Positions 42,431 through 51,859 of a stretch of DNA of 64,000 nucleotides are shown here, piece after piece (positions within the stretch are counted from its first letter, which is position 1; each line of letters starts with the position of its first letter). A program made the position numbers and the translations under genes. The notes below the pieces were generated by a model, which made no database searches, was not told the origin of the DNA, and saw only the letters and a list, made by a program, of their open reading frames with translations. The DNA is from Acidipila sp. EB88 (GTDB lineage: Bacteria > Acidobacteriota > Terriglobia > Terriglobales > Acidobacteriaceae): positions 4,030,001-4,094,000 of the forward strand of contig NZ_QWEV01000005.1 in the NCBI RefSeq assembly GCF_003858395.1, written 5' to 3'.

Positions 42431-43393
42431 ATGGCGACGATTACGCAGGCACCACTCGACGCGCAGCATGAACCAGAGGAACAGCTCCCGCTCCACCAAC
42501 TCACCACGGAGAGCTCGAACGAAGCATCGCAGGGCTTCGATACCAAGTCCGCTCTGGAAATCGCACGGATTATCAACCATGAAGACGCCAAGGTCGCGGC
42601 GGCCGTGAAAAAGGCCCTGCCGGAGATCGCGCTCGTTATTGACGCAGTGGCACGATCCCTGCGGGAGGGTGGCCGTCTCATCTACATCGGCGCGGGCTCA
42701 AGCGGACGCATCGCAGCGCTTGACTCCTGTGAGTGCCCACCTTACTTTTCCAACGACCCGCACTCCATTCAATACATTATGGCCGGCGGTCCCAAGGCAC
42801 TGGCGTCTCCCGTGGAAGTCAATGAAGACTCCGAGGAGCTGGGCCAGCGGGACATCGCCCGCAGGCGTCCGTCACGAAAGGATGTTGTGGTGGGTCTTTC
42901 CGCCAGTGGCCGCACCCCATACGTGGTCGCGGCGCTTGCCTACGCGCGGACACAGGGTGCGCGCACAGCATGCATCACCTGCAATCACAACACCTCCATC
43001 GCGAATGCCGCGGACATCGTCATCGTAGCTGACGTGGGCCCGGAAGTTGTTTCCGGTTCCACCCGCATGAAGGCAGCGACCGCCCAGAAGATGATCACCA
43101 ACATGATTACCACGGGGGCCATGACGCGGCTCGGCTACGTCTATGACAACCTCATGGTGCACGTGCACATGCAGAACTCCAAGCTCGTGGAGCGTGGCAT
43201 CTCGATCCTGAAACGTGCCTGTGCGGTCAGCCGTGACGAGGCTGTGAGCGTGATCAAGAGCGCGGGCCGTAGCGTGCCGGTCGCCCTGGTGATGCTCAAG
43301 GCTGCCGTCGACAAGCAGGAAGCCGTGCGGCGCCTGGCCAAGGCGGACGGCAATGTGCGGCGCGCGGTGGAAGACTCGACCATGGACCTCTAG
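42431..43393 (+). CDS. murQ: N-acetylmuramic acid 6-phosphate etherase
   Basis: 320 residues with one SIS sugar-phosphate domain. Motifs are LIYIGAGSSGRIAALDSCEC, where the catalytic Glu is expected (CECPP), and GPEVVSGSTRMKAATAQKM. It removes lactate from MurNAc-6-phosphate, returning wall material to GlcNAc-6-phosphate. TACAAT about 30 bases upstream is a plausible -10 for its own promoter. A terminator follows. Confidence 0.95.
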   Translation: MATITQAPLDAQHEPEEQLPLHQLTTESSNEASQGFDTKSALEIARIINHEDAKVAAAVKKALPEIALVIDAVARSLREGGRLIYIGAGSSGRIAALDSCECPPYFSNDPHSIQYIMAGGPKALASPVEVNEDSEELGQRDIARRRPSRKDVVVGLSASGRTPYVVAALAYARTQGARTACITCNHNTSIANAADIVIVADVGPEVVSGSTRMKAATAQKMITNMITTGAMTRLGYVYDNLMVHVHMQNSKLVERGISILKRACAVSRDEAVSVIKSAGRSVPVALVMLKAAVDKQEAVRRLAKADGNVRRAVEDSTMDL

Positions 43394-43443
43394 ACGAACC
43401 TCCAAGCAAACGCTGCAGGCGAAATGCAAGCACGGCATACCCT

Positions 43444-43472
43444 AAGCGCGAACCCTCCGGTTCGCGCTTTTG
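43444..43472 (+). terminator. intrinsic terminator after murQ
   Basis: AAGCGCGAACC pairs with GGTTCGCGCTT around CTCC, followed by TTTGCTCG. Confidence 0.88.
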
Positions 43473-43487
43473 CTCGTCGTGCCATTG

Positions 43488-43513
43488 CCGCATCCGAGTT
43501 CCGCATCCGAGTT
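43488..43513 (+). repeat. perfect 13-bp tandem duplication upstream of the small membrane protein
   Basis: CCGCATCCGAGTT occurs twice head to tail, immediately before the TTTTAC-ATG start. It may be slippage; it moves the gene relative to any upstream promoter. Confidence 0.8.
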
Positions 43514-43517
43514 TTAC

Positions 43518-43964
43518 ATGCGGCTTTTGATCCCGGTGCAGCTTTGCAGCACGCTTGCGATGTTCGGCCTGATTTGGTTCATCCAGGTGGTGCACTATCC
43601 CTTGTTTCTCCAGGTCACCCCATCGCAGTTCCCTGTCTACGAAGCGGCGCATGCCAACCGGACCACCTATGTGGTGGCCCCGCTGATGCTGCTGGAGCTT
43701 GCCTCGGCGCTGCTACTACTGGTGCCGCGTATGCGGCCCCCGCAGGTAAGTGCTCCGGAGGCCTGGATAGGAGTTGCGCTGGTGGCCGTGCTGTGGGGTT
43801 CCACCGCTTTCATCCAGGTGCCGCTCCACAACCGGCTGCACCTGGCGTACTCGGCACCCCTGATCCAGCGGCTTGTCCGAACCAACTGGATCCGCACCGT
43901 CGCGTGGTCGGCGCGGGCATTGCTAGTGTTGCACTGGGCTTACCGCGGAGCGCTCACCACTTAG
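43518..43964 (+). CDS. small integral membrane protein, four helices
   Basis: 148 residues with four predicted membrane helices: PVQLCSTLAMFGLIWFIQVV, LMLLELASALLLLVP, WIGVALVAVLWGSTAFIQV and a last helix near ALLVLHWAY. The conserved look (VHYPLF, HNRLHLAYS, LIQRLVRTNWIRT) resembles a small uncharacterised membrane family; function unknown. The start is ATG 43518 because an earlier TTG lies inside the murQ terminator. No ribosome site is visible. Confidence 0.7.
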   Translation: MRLLIPVQLCSTLAMFGLIWFIQVVHYPLFLQVTPSQFPVYEAAHANRTTYVVAPLMLLELASALLLLVPRMRPPQVSAPEAWIGVALVAVLWGSTAFIQVPLHNRLHLAYSAPLIQRLVRTNWIRTVAWSARALLVLHWAYRGALTT

Positions 43965-43978
43965 CCCGCCCTGCCGAC

Positions 43979-45672
43979 TTACTTCGTTCCATAAGCCGTC
44001 TGCAGAAACAGGAACTGGTCGCGAAGCGGGTCCTTCTCCGCTTTCTCCGCACTCGCAGGCTGTGACAGGTACATCACCTGCGCGCCCGAGGCGGGCAGAT
44101 AGACAGGCCAGTGCGGCAGGCTGGCTGTGCCGCGGCCCCCACCATTCGGGTCGCCTGTTTTCGCGAAGTTCGTCCAGTAGGTCATCATCTGCTCACTCAT
44201 CGCGCGATCTTCGGGGCGCCAGGCGATGCCCTTGCGCGAGTCGATCACGCCAAAGACGTACTCGATCTCGTCCGAGTGGAAGGCACCATAGCGGCCAGGC
44301 CGCGCCGGGTCCGGGGGTGGCACCAAGTCGAAGCGGTACCGGTAAACAGGCGACTTCCCTGTTTCTGTCTGGGCTTCCAGCCAGCTCCAGGTGCCGTAGC
44401 CGATGAACTTGGCGGTGGCGTACTGCTGCAAACGTTCCAGCGCCTCGGCGTCGGTGGAAGCAGGGAATGCCGCGAGGAACTCTGCACTGTGTCCCGGGAA
44501 GTCCTTCTCGGCCGTCTCTTTCAATCGCGTGATGTCGCTCGGCGCGTCCACGGCGGGCGCGGCCGATGAGCCGCCCGTGGGCGTGATGGTGGTGTTGGCT
44601 TTGCCGCTGCCGCCCTCATCGTGGTTCCAGCCGGCCATCATGGGTACGTCATTCTGCTTGCCCGCCGCAAAGATCGCGGAAGGCGCCTGCGGCAGGAACA
44701 AGCCATCCACATCGGGGCCGAAGTTCTGTCCGGGCGTGCCGGGGGATGGGGAGCGGTAGAGTCCAGCAACTGCTGGGCCGTGAGGGCGCGCAGAGCCGCG
44801 AGCGATTCCGCATGGAGCCGTGTGCGCGCAAACTCCGCGTCCGTGGCCTCCCGGATCTCTGCCGGCTTGAAGCGCAGCGTCGGGCCACCGAACGCGCCAC
44901 CGCTTTCCCCGATCGCATGGGCAAACAGTCCGTGCGCGAGCGGCGATGCCATCAAGGCGCTGACCGCGAACGAGCCCGCGCTTTCGCCGAAGATGGTGAC
45001 ATTGCCAGGGTCGCCACCGAACGCGCTGATGTTGGCGTGCAGCCACTGCAGCGCTGCCACGGCATCGAGCAGCCCGTAGTTGCCGGCCGCGTGCGCGGGC
45101 GATTCCGCCGCGAGTTCCGGATGGGTCATGAAGCCGAAGATGCCCAGGCGATAGTTGAACGTCACCACGATGACGCCCTTGGTCGACAAGTGCGCTCCAT
45201 CCTGCCTGGGCTCGGACGTGCTGCCGGTGGTGAAGCCTCCTCCATACACCCAGAGCATCACGGGCAGCTTTTTGCCAGGCTTGCCCGCGGACGCGCTGGT
45301 CGGGGGCGCCCAGATGTTGAGGCTAAGGCAGTCCTCGCTCTGGCCCGGGTCGCGGAAGAACATGTCGTCATAGAGCGTGGGCTGCATGCACCGCGGCCCG
45401 AACGCCGTGGCAGGACGCACGGCGGTCCATGTGGCTGCAGCTACCGGCGGCTTCCAGCGGAGTGGGCCGACGGGCGGCGCCGCGTACGGAATACCGAGGA
45501 AGGCGCGCGCCGGGCCGCCGGGCGTGTCCTGAAGCATGCCCTGTACCGGGCCGGAGGGTGCTTGCACGGTAAGGTCGTTCTGCGTGGCGCTCGGAACGGG
45601 AGCGGTCTGGGCAATGGCGGCAGGGATCAAGGGAGAAACAGCAGCGGCGAGCAGCAGGAGAGGGATGCGCAT
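43979..45672 (-). pseudogene. type B carboxylesterase, broken by a frameshift
   Basis: The 5' part (45672 to about 44745) encodes a signal peptide (MRIPLLLLAAAVSPLIPAA), then the esterase core with the oxyanion run VYGGGF and the nucleophile elbow FGESAGS. The frame then changes within the G-rich stretch near 44740-44755, and the rest of the family continues in another frame (PGQNFGPDVDGLFLPQAP... through the His segment AFHSDEIEYVFG to QTAYGTK). Both halves look intact, so one base gained or lost at about 44745 is the only defect. It could be a young pseudogene, a sequencing error or phase variation. A single un-shifted enzyme would be ~560 residues. Confidence 0.8.
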
Positions 45673-45772
45673 GATCGCCGCCAGTGTACTCCCATATTCC
45701 TGTCGCACGCGCGGAGCACGCCGGCGCGCGCAAGCCATTTAGACTGAGTGTCGAGGAGTAAGCAAGAAGCAC

Positions 45773-47050
45773 ATGGACAAATTCGTCATCCGCGGCGGTA
45801 ATCCGCTGCTTGGAACAGTTCGAGTCAGTGGCGCAAAGAACTCGGCTCTCCCCTGCATGGCAGCTGCCATTCTGACTGCTGAAGAAGTGGTGCTTGAGAA
45901 CATTCCGCAGGTCCAGGACATTGAGACGGAGCGCAAGCTGCTGGTGTCCATGGGTGCCGAGGTGGAACTTGGCTATGGGCGCGCCCAGCACCGCACCACG
46001 GTCAGCTGCGCGGTGCTCTCCGATCCGGTCGCCAAGTACGAGATCGTCAAGACCATGCGTGCCTCCTCGCTGGTGCTGGGGCCGCTGATCGCCCGCACCG
46101 GGGTCGCCCGGGTGGCCATGCCGGGCGGCTGCGCCATCGGCGGTCGCCCCATCGATCTGCACATCAAGGGACTCGAGAAGATGGGGGCGACCATCTCTTA
46201 CGAGCACGGTTACATTGAGGCCAAGGCAGAGCGCCTCAAGGGTACCGAGATCCTGTTCGACAAGATCACGGTGACCGGTACGGAAGACCTGCTGATGGCG
46301 GCAGTGCTGGCCGAGGGCGAGACAGTTTTCGAAAACTGCGCCTGCGAGCCCGAAGTTGTGGATCTTGCCACGATGCTGATTGGCATGGGCGCCAAGATTG
46401 AAGGCGCGGGTACCCCGACCATCCGGGTACAAGGCGTGGACAAGCTTCATGGCGTCCGTCACCGCATCAACCCGGATCGCATCGAGGCAGGCACGTTCCT
46501 GGTGGCAGGCGCCATCACCGGCGGCGATCTGCAACTGACCAATTGCAATCCCGAGCACCTGGGTGCGGTCATCCACAAGCTGCAGGAATGCGGCGCGCGG
46601 ATCGATATTCTGGGCAAGGACGCGATTCGTGTGCGCAGCGAGGGCAACCTCAAGGCAGCGGATGTTTCAACGCAGGAATACCCGGGCTTCCCGACCGACA
46701 TGCAGGCGCAGTACATGGCGCTGGCAACGCAGGCGGAAGGCGCGTCGCTCGTGGTCGAAAACATCTTCGAAAACCGCTTCATGCATGTAAGCGAGCTGGC
46801 CCGCATGGGCGCCAACATCAAGGTCGAAGGCCGCACCGCAACCATCACCGGCAAGAGCCCGCTTTCCGCGGCAGCCGTGATGTGCTCGGACCTGCGGGCC
46901 TCTGCTTCGCTGGTGCTTGCGGCACTGGTCGCCGATGGCGAGTCGATCCTGGATCGCGTGTACCATATGGATCGCGGATACGAGCACATCGAGGAGAAGC
47001 TGCGCGGAGTGGGTGCGCAGATTCGCCGCATGGGCAAGGTCTTCGGCTGA
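45773..47050 (+). CDS. murA: UDP-N-acetylglucosamine 1-carboxyvinyltransferase
   Basis: 425 residues. N-terminal motif [25 protein letters not shown]; the active-site cysteine is Cys120 in [13 protein letters not shown], so the enzyme should be fosfomycin-sensitive. It makes the first committed step of peptidoglycan synthesis. TAGACT ~35 bases upstream is a plausible -10. It lies near murQ and the serine hydrolase, which handle wall recycling. Confidence 0.96.
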   Translation: MDKFVIRGGNPLLGTVRVSGAKNSALPCMAAAILTAEEVVLENIPQVQDIETERKLLVSMGAEVELGYGRAQHRTTVSCAVLSDPVAKYEIVKTMRASSLVLGPLIARTGVARVAMPGGCAIGGRPIDLHIKGLEKMGATISYEHGYIEAKAERLKGTEILFDKITVTGTEDLLMAAVLAEGETVFENCACEPEVVDLATMLIGMGAKIEGAGTPTIRVQGVDKLHGVRHRINPDRIEAGTFLVAGAITGGDLQLTNCNPEHLGAVIHKLQECGARIDILGKDAIRVRSEGNLKAADVSTQEYPGFPTDMQAQYMALATQAEGASLVVENIFENRFMHVSELARMGANIKVEGRTATITGKSPLSAAAVMCSDLRASASLVLAALVADGESILDRVYHMDRGYEHIEEKLRGVGAQIRRMGKVFG

Positions 47051-47112
47051 GAACACAGCCCGCGCGCGTGGCTCCAGGGGCGACGTGCGCGGGCGAGGCA
47101 AGGAGCTTCGCG

Positions 47113-47589
47113 ATGCAGGAACAACAAGTCACCATGCTGCGCGAGCAGCTGGTAGAGGCAATCGAAGGCGGGGCCGCGCACCAGGATATCGCTGCCGTCT
47201 TCGGCAAGGTGCGTGACCAGGACTGGGGCGCGAAAGCAGCCGGCTCACCACACACCCTGTGGCAACTGCTGGAGCACATGCGGTTCACGCTGCGGGACCT
47301 GTTCGTGTTCTCCACGGACGAGGCGTACGTAGCGCCGGAGTGGCCACGAGACTACTGGCCACCGGAAGAGGCGCCTGAGAATGCTGCGGCAGCGAAACGC
47401 GCATTCGCAGCGCTGGAGCAGGCCGTGGAAGAGATGACCACGCTGATCAGCAACCCGGAGACAGATCTTTTTGCCGAGATCGCGTGGGGCGAAGGGCAGA
47501 CCATTCTCCGGGAAGCGTTGCTTGCGGCTGAGCACAACAGCTACCACCTTGGGCAGGCCATGTTGCTCCGGCGCCAGCTGGAGGGTTAG
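47113..47589 (+). CDS. DinB-superfamily four-helix metal-binding protein
   Basis: 158 residues. Helical throughout with His in LLEHMRFTLRD and AEHNSYHLGQAMLLRRQ, where the DinB/YfiT metal ligands normally lie. AAGGAG precedes the ATG. The family includes bacillithiol and mycothiol transferases and uncharacterised thiol-dependent enzymes; a link with the bacilliredoxin at 13.6 kb is possible but speculative. It lies 62 bases downstream of murA. Confidence 0.85.
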   Translation: MQEQQVTMLREQLVEAIEGGAAHQDIAAVFGKVRDQDWGAKAAGSPHTLWQLLEHMRFTLRDLFVFSTDEAYVAPEWPRDYWPPEEAPENAAAAKRAFAALEQAVEEMTTLISNPETDLFAEIAWGEGQTILREALLAAEHNSYHLGQAMLLRRQLEG

Positions 47590-47592
47590 CGC

Positions 47593-48003
47593 TTACTCCC
47601 AGCTGACGGCAAGGTGCCAGCGCCCGCCGCGGGTGGAGCTTTTCTCGAGCACCTGTTGGTACTCCTGCAGCTCGCCGACCAGGTCTCCGGTGCTGGAGCC
47701 ATAACTCGCGGGGTGTTGTTGCAGATAGGCAAGCAGCGCACGCACGGTGGTGAGCCCTTCAAAGGGCGTGAACCATTGCGGGTCGGGCAGCGATGCGGAC
47801 CAGGCTGGGTCGCCTGCTCCCTGCTCCAGCAAAATGGCCATGGAATTGCGATCAGCGGAGAAGAAGTCGAGCAGCGGAGGCACGCCCAGCGCGGTCGCCA
47901 ACTGTTCCAGTTCGGCTTCATGACGGGCAAGCGCGTGCCCATTGACGAAGATGTCGTAACCCGGATCTTCGCCTTCGACGACGATGTAGAAACAGGCACT
48001 CAT
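47593..48003 (-). CDS. small acidic hypothetical protein
   Basis: 136 residues from ATG 48003, starting with a conserved-looking MSACFYIVVEGEDPGYDIFV. The remaining residues suggest a mixed alpha/beta fold with many acidic residues. I do not recognise the family. The start sits 7 bases from a -10-like TACACT and no ribosome site is visible. Confidence 0.65.
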   Translation of the reverse strand: MSACFYIVVEGEDPGYDIFVNGHALARHEAELEQLATALGVPPLLDFFSADRNSMAILLEQGAGDPAWSASLPDPQWFTPFEGLTTVRALLAYLQQHPASYGSSTGDLVGELQEYQQVLEKSSTRGGRWHLAVSWE

Positions 48004-48010
48004 GCAGCAC

Positions 48011-48016
48011 AGTGTA
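48011..48016 (-). promoter_or_regulatory. candidate -10 for the hypothetical at 47.6 kb, leaderless type
   Basis: TACACT on the minus strand, then 7 bases, then the ATG. Confidence 0.45.
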
Positions 48017-48081
48017 ATGGCAAACGCGGATCGCATCTGTCGCGCCTGCGCTGCGGATCCGAAAAGTATCTTGTAAGTCAA

Positions 48082-49047
48082 CTAAGCGAACGGGCTCTCA
48101 AGCAAGTTTGTCAGAGCGGAGTTTCCAGGGGCCGTGCCCGGCTGCCACAGCACCAGCAACACGCACACTGCGAGCGCCACGGCAGCAGCCAGCCAGGTTG
48201 TCGAGGGCTCAGCCTGGGAAAGCACCATGGCTTCCATGGCCGCGACCAGGAACTGTATCCACTGTGTGACGACGACCTGGTGGGTACACAAAGGTGACCG
48301 GGTCAGCAGCCACAGGAGGGCGGCATAGGGTACGGCGATGCCGAGCGTGCTGAGCAGCAGCATCGCGGAGAGTTCGCTACCGGCCCACACGTGTGGTGCT
48401 GCGAGTCTCGGGGCTGGTTCAACCACAAAGCTGACGCTGCCGAGCAACACTGCGGCGACTGCACACTGCAGCGCGAGCGAGCGTACCAGCGAACGTAGCG
48501 GGTGCGGTCCAAGGTCACCGCGCAGCTGCACCGCAGCCATTCGCAGTCCGGAGGCTTGTGTGGCAACGGCCAGCAGCGACAGCAGCGCCCACGCTGCCTT
48601 GTTCCAGGCGAACGGCACGGATCCGTTCAGGAGCACCAGGGTTGCGCCGACAGCTGCCGACAGGGGAAGGATGAGCGAACCCGCGGCGAGTCCGTCCGCA
48701 AGGGCAAGCATCAACGGCATCGTGGCAGCGCAAAGCGGGGCCCAGCCACTTGCCCCATGCTCGCCGGCGACGATCAGCAGGGCGGCTGGCGCTGCAAAAA
48801 GCAGCACTGCCAGGAGGAGGCTGCGCGCGACAGGCACGCGCCCGCTGCTGGTGATGGGCGGCCCACTCGCACGCATCGTCTTTCGCATAAAGATGGACGC
48901 GCACAGCAACCAGGCGGCCGCCTCCAGGTGCAGCATCGCCGCCAGGGCAAAGGGAGGAGCCAGGCTGCTCGCAGTGGGTGCGATGATCCAGCTTGAACCC
49001 CACAGACCGCTGATGCCGAGGAGCAGGAGCACGGAGCGTCGTTGCAC
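48082..49047 (-). CDS. EamA/DMT-family transporter
   Basis: 321 residues with about ten predicted membrane helices in two halves, as in the drug/metabolite transporter superfamily (LLLGISGLWGSSWIIAP at the start). The substrate is unknown. The start is a GTG at 49047, 6 bases from a -10-like TACTAT and without a ribosome site. The reading frame extends further upstream, but those residues are not membrane-like. Confidence 0.8.
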   Translation of the reverse strand: MQRRSVLLLLGISGLWGSSWIIAPTASSLAPPFALAAMLHLEAAAWLLCASIFMRKTMRASGPPITSSGRVPVARSLLLAVLLFAAPAALLIVAGEHGASGWAPLCAATMPLMLALADGLAAGSLILPLSAAVGATLVLLNGSVPFAWNKAAWALLSLLAVATQASGLRMAAVQLRGDLGPHPLRSLVRSLALQCAVAAVLLGSVSFVVEPAPRLAAPHVWAGSELSAMLLLSTLGIAVPYAALLWLLTRSPLCTHQVVVTQWIQFLVAAMEAMVLSQAEPSTTWLAAAVALAVCVLLVLWQPGTAPGNSALTNLLESPFA

Positions 49048-49053
49048 ATGTCG

Positions 49054-49059
49054 ATAGTA
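49054..49059 (-). promoter_or_regulatory. candidate -10 for the DMT transporter, leaderless GTG start
   Basis: TACTAT on the minus strand is followed by 6 bases and then the GTG start. TTGTCC about 19 bases upstream of it could be the -35. Confidence 0.5.
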
Positions 49060-49341
49060 GCGGGCATTTGTGCGCTTAGGACAAGCCTGGGTAAGCAGCG
49101 CACGGAAGCTGGAGCACGCCATCTGGATCCAGCTTGCGCAAACCAGGTCCGGGCACGTGCCGGCGCGGGCAGGAGCGTGCAGAATCAGGCAGAGGCGGAG
49201 CAACTTCATGCATTGCGGCCTCGTCCATGCTGTGGAGGCGTAGCCGCAGACGGTGAATGCGCGGCCGCCCGGCAACCTCAGCAGAACGCACTTGCAGGAA
49301 CCAGACGCACCCTCATCGCAGGGGAAGACGGAGTGACCGGA

Positions 49342-50310
49342 ATGCGCCACAGAAACACATTGCTCGCCCTGATCGTAGCCTCGTGGATTGTGCCGCCGGG
49401 AGTGGCGCAGACACGCCGCAGTTCCCCACCCACGGACGAACAGATTGAAGCCCAGGTGGAGCAGGTGTTGCAGCAGGATCACTCGTTTGCCGGCTCCTCC
49501 ATCTCCTCCAGCGTAAGCAAGGGTGTGGTCACCCTGAGCGGCAATGTGCGGAGTGAAGCGGAGAAGACCCTGGCATCGGCGGAGCTTGCAAAAATAGGCG
49601 GCATCAAGACGGTGCTGAACAACCTCAACATCGTGTCGCCCCAGCTGGTAGCGCCGCCACCGCCCCCTCCGCCGCCGACGCCACCGCCCGCCGTGGTCAA
49701 CACGTCAAAGACGCTGACGTTGCCGGAGGGAACGTCCATTCCGGTACGTATCTCCGACGATGTGAATAGCAAGACCGCCAAGGCCGGGGACACGTTCCAT
49801 GGCACCACCGCCAGCAACCTGATGCTGGACAGCTACACGCTCGTGCCGACCGGGACGCTGGTTACGGGGCGCGTCATCGCTGCGAAAAGTGCAGGCCACT
49901 TCACAGGTGCGGCACAGCTTTCCGTGGAGCTTGTGAGCCTGCGGCTCGCCACGAGCGGCAGCGTCCAGGACGTGTCGGTCGTGACCGAGCCGATCTCGAA
50001 CAAGGCCGATGGACGCGGGGCAAACACCGCGGAAAAAGCCGGAGGCGGTGCAGCGCTCGGCGCGGTCATCGGTGCGGTAGCCGGAGGCGGTGCAGGGGCC
50101 GGCATCGGCGCGTTGAGCGGCGGCGCGCTTGGGGCCGGGGCGAACGGGATCACGCGTGGCAAGGAGATTGAACTGAAGCCTGAGCAGCTTCTTGAGTTCC
50201 GCACCAGCGCCCCTTTGCAGGTAACGATTGCGCTTGAGAACGGCAGGCAGATCCTGCTCCCGGCGGTGTCCGGTCCCACGCTGCAGACCCGACCAAATGA
50301 TCAGAACTGA
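49342..50310 (+). CDS. BON-domain glycine-zipper secreted protein
   Basis: 322 residues. A signal peptide (MRHRNTLLALIVASWIVPPG) precedes a BON domain at ~33-90 (DEQIEAQVEQVLQQD, GVVTLSGNVRSEAEK, IKTVLNNL). A polyproline linker follows, then the same beta domain plus glycine zipper (AALGAVIGAVAGGGAGAGIGA) found in the protein at 40.0 kb. BON domains bind membranes or osmotic-stress partners. Probably a periplasmic or outer-membrane structural protein; function unknown. Confidence 0.85.
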   Translation: MRHRNTLLALIVASWIVPPGVAQTRRSSPPTDEQIEAQVEQVLQQDHSFAGSSISSSVSKGVVTLSGNVRSEAEKTLASAELAKIGGIKTVLNNLNIVSPQLVAPPPPPPPPTPPPAVVNTSKTLTLPEGTSIPVRISDDVNSKTAKAGDTFHGTTASNLMLDSYTLVPTGTLVTGRVIAAKSAGHFTGAAQLSVELVSLRLATSGSVQDVSVVTEPISNKADGRGANTAEKAGGGAALGAVIGAVAGGGAGAGIGALSGGALGAGANGITRGKEIELKPEQLLEFRTSAPLQVTIALENGRQILLPAVSGPTLQTRPNDQN

Positions 50311-50379
50311 GTCTCGTGCCGTGGTCATTTTAGAGCGAGGCGCCCGACGCTTCATGGTGCAGGGTCACGCTGGCCGAGC

Positions 50380-50419
50380 CTAGAAAGAAGCCCGATGCGG
50401 CTCAGGAGTGAGCCGCATC
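50380..50419 (-). terminator. intrinsic terminator overlapping the end of the MFS gene
   Basis: GATGCGGCTCA pairs with TGAGCCGCATC around GGAG. On the minus strand it is followed by a T-rich stretch (GGGCTTCTTTCT). It includes the MFS stop codon. Confidence 0.75.
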
Positions 50420-51859
50420 GCCAAGCAGGTGCGCGACTTTGTCTGCGCTTTGGCGCGACCAGGGAGTGTTCGAGGCCCAGCCAAGTACCACGATGCCCAC
50501 ACTGCAACTGACCATGATCCACCAGATGGGGTGCGTGGCGCGGCTGAAGTCAGTGCCATGCGTGCGGCTCGCGTTGACCACGGTGCCAGCCACGGCCACG
50601 CCGAGCGCGGCACCGACCTGGCGACTTGTGGATGCGATTGCAGAAGCGACCCCGGCCTGCGAGAGGGGCATCCCGGCCACGGCATTGTTGGCAATCGCAG
50701 GGTTGATCATGCCCAGGCCGATGCCGAACAGCAGGTAGGAGAACAGCAGGAGAGCAACCGAGGTCGTGCCAGAAAGCTGTGTCAGCAGCAACGTACTGGC
50801 CAGCAGGCCGCTGCCTGAGAGCAGGATCGAAGCGCGGGTTCCGTGGCTTCCCACAAGCCTTCCGGAGAGAGGCGCCGTCAGCATCATCATGACCGCGAGG
50901 GGCAGCGTGTACAGCCCCGTCCGCAGCGCTGAGAGCCCTCGTACCTGCTGCAGGTAAATGGCATTCAAAAACAAAAAACCTGCGAAAGAAGCGAACGAAA
51001 GCACCGCGAGCAGCGTTGCGCTGCTGAAAGGCACACTGCGGAAGAAACGTAGATCGAGCAGTGGCTCCCGACGGCGAGGTTCGTAGAGCAGGAAGCACAC
51101 CAGCGCGACGGCGCACGTTGCGAACAGTCCGATGATGCGGTGCGCGTGCCATCCGGCATGGGGTCCTTCAATCACGCCGTAGCACAGCGAAGCCAGGATG
51201 AGGAACACCAGAGCCTGACCGACGGGATCGAACGAGCGTGCCTGCTTTGCTTTCGATTCCGGTACAAACAGAGTCGCGAGCACCACCGCGATCAGGCCGA
51301 GTGGCAGGTTGATCCAGAAGATGGAACGCCACCCCACCGCCTGTGTCAGCGCTCCTCCGAGCACCGGGCCGAGCGCGAACGAGAGACCTGCGACCGCGCC
51401 CCAGATGCCGATCGCGCGGGCCCGCATTTTTGGGTCCCGTATGGAGTTCACGATGATCGACAGCGCAACGGGGTTGAGCATGGACGCGCCAAGGCCCTGC
51501 ATGACCCGGAAGGCGACCAGCCCCTCGATGTTGGGCGCCACGCTGCACAACCAGGAACCCGCGGTGAACAGAACCAGGCCGATCAGGAAGACTCTTCGCC
51601 TGCCAAAGCGATCGGAGATCGCGCCTGCCAGCATCAGCAGGCTCGCTACCACGAGGGTGTACGCGTCCACAACCCATTGCAGTTGAGAGAAGGTTGCGTG
51701 CAGATCGTGCTGGATCGCGGGAAGCGCGACGTTGACGATGGTGACGTCCATCGTCAGCAGCAGCACGCTCATGCAGCAGATACCGAGGATCAGATTTGGG
51801 CGGAGGAGTTTTCGCTCGTTTGCAGCATCAGCGGTGTTGGCGGTGTCGATGGCGTTCAC
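50402..51859 (-). CDS. DHA2-family MFS drug exporter (EmrB/QacA type)
   Basis: About 485 residues with 14 predicted membrane segments. Motif A is LAGAISDRFGRRRVFLIG and helix 1 carries the DHA2 signature (LLTMDVTIVNVALPAIQHDL). It should export hydrophobic compounds with proton exchange; a MFP partner (EmrA) is not adjacent. The start is the GTG at 51859; no ribosome site is clear, and frames going further upstream to 52117 are not conserved. Upstream lies an inverted repeat that may bind a repressor. Confidence 0.85.
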   Translation of the reverse strand: MNAIDTANTADAANERKLLRPNLILGICCMSVLLLTMDVTIVNVALPAIQHDLHATFSQLQWVVDAYTLVVASLLMLAGAISDRFGRRRVFLIGLVLFTAGSWLCSVAPNIEGLVAFRVMQGLGASMLNPVALSIIVNSIRDPKMRARAIGIWGAVAGLSFALGPVLGGALTQAVGWRSIFWINLPLGLIAVVLATLFVPESKAKQARSFDPVGQALVFLILASLCYGVIEGPHAGWHAHRIIGLFATCAVALVCFLLYEPRRREPLLDLRFFRSVPFSSATLLAVLSFASFAGFLFLNAIYLQQVRGLSALRTGLYTLPLAVMMMLTAPLSGRLVGSHGTRASILLSGSGLLASTLLLTQLSGTTSVALLLFSYLLFGIGLGMINPAIANNAVAGMPLSQAGVASAIASTSRQVGAALGVAVAGTVVNASRTHGTDFSRATHPIWWIMVSCSVGIVVLGWASNTPWSRQSADKVAHLLGDAAHS

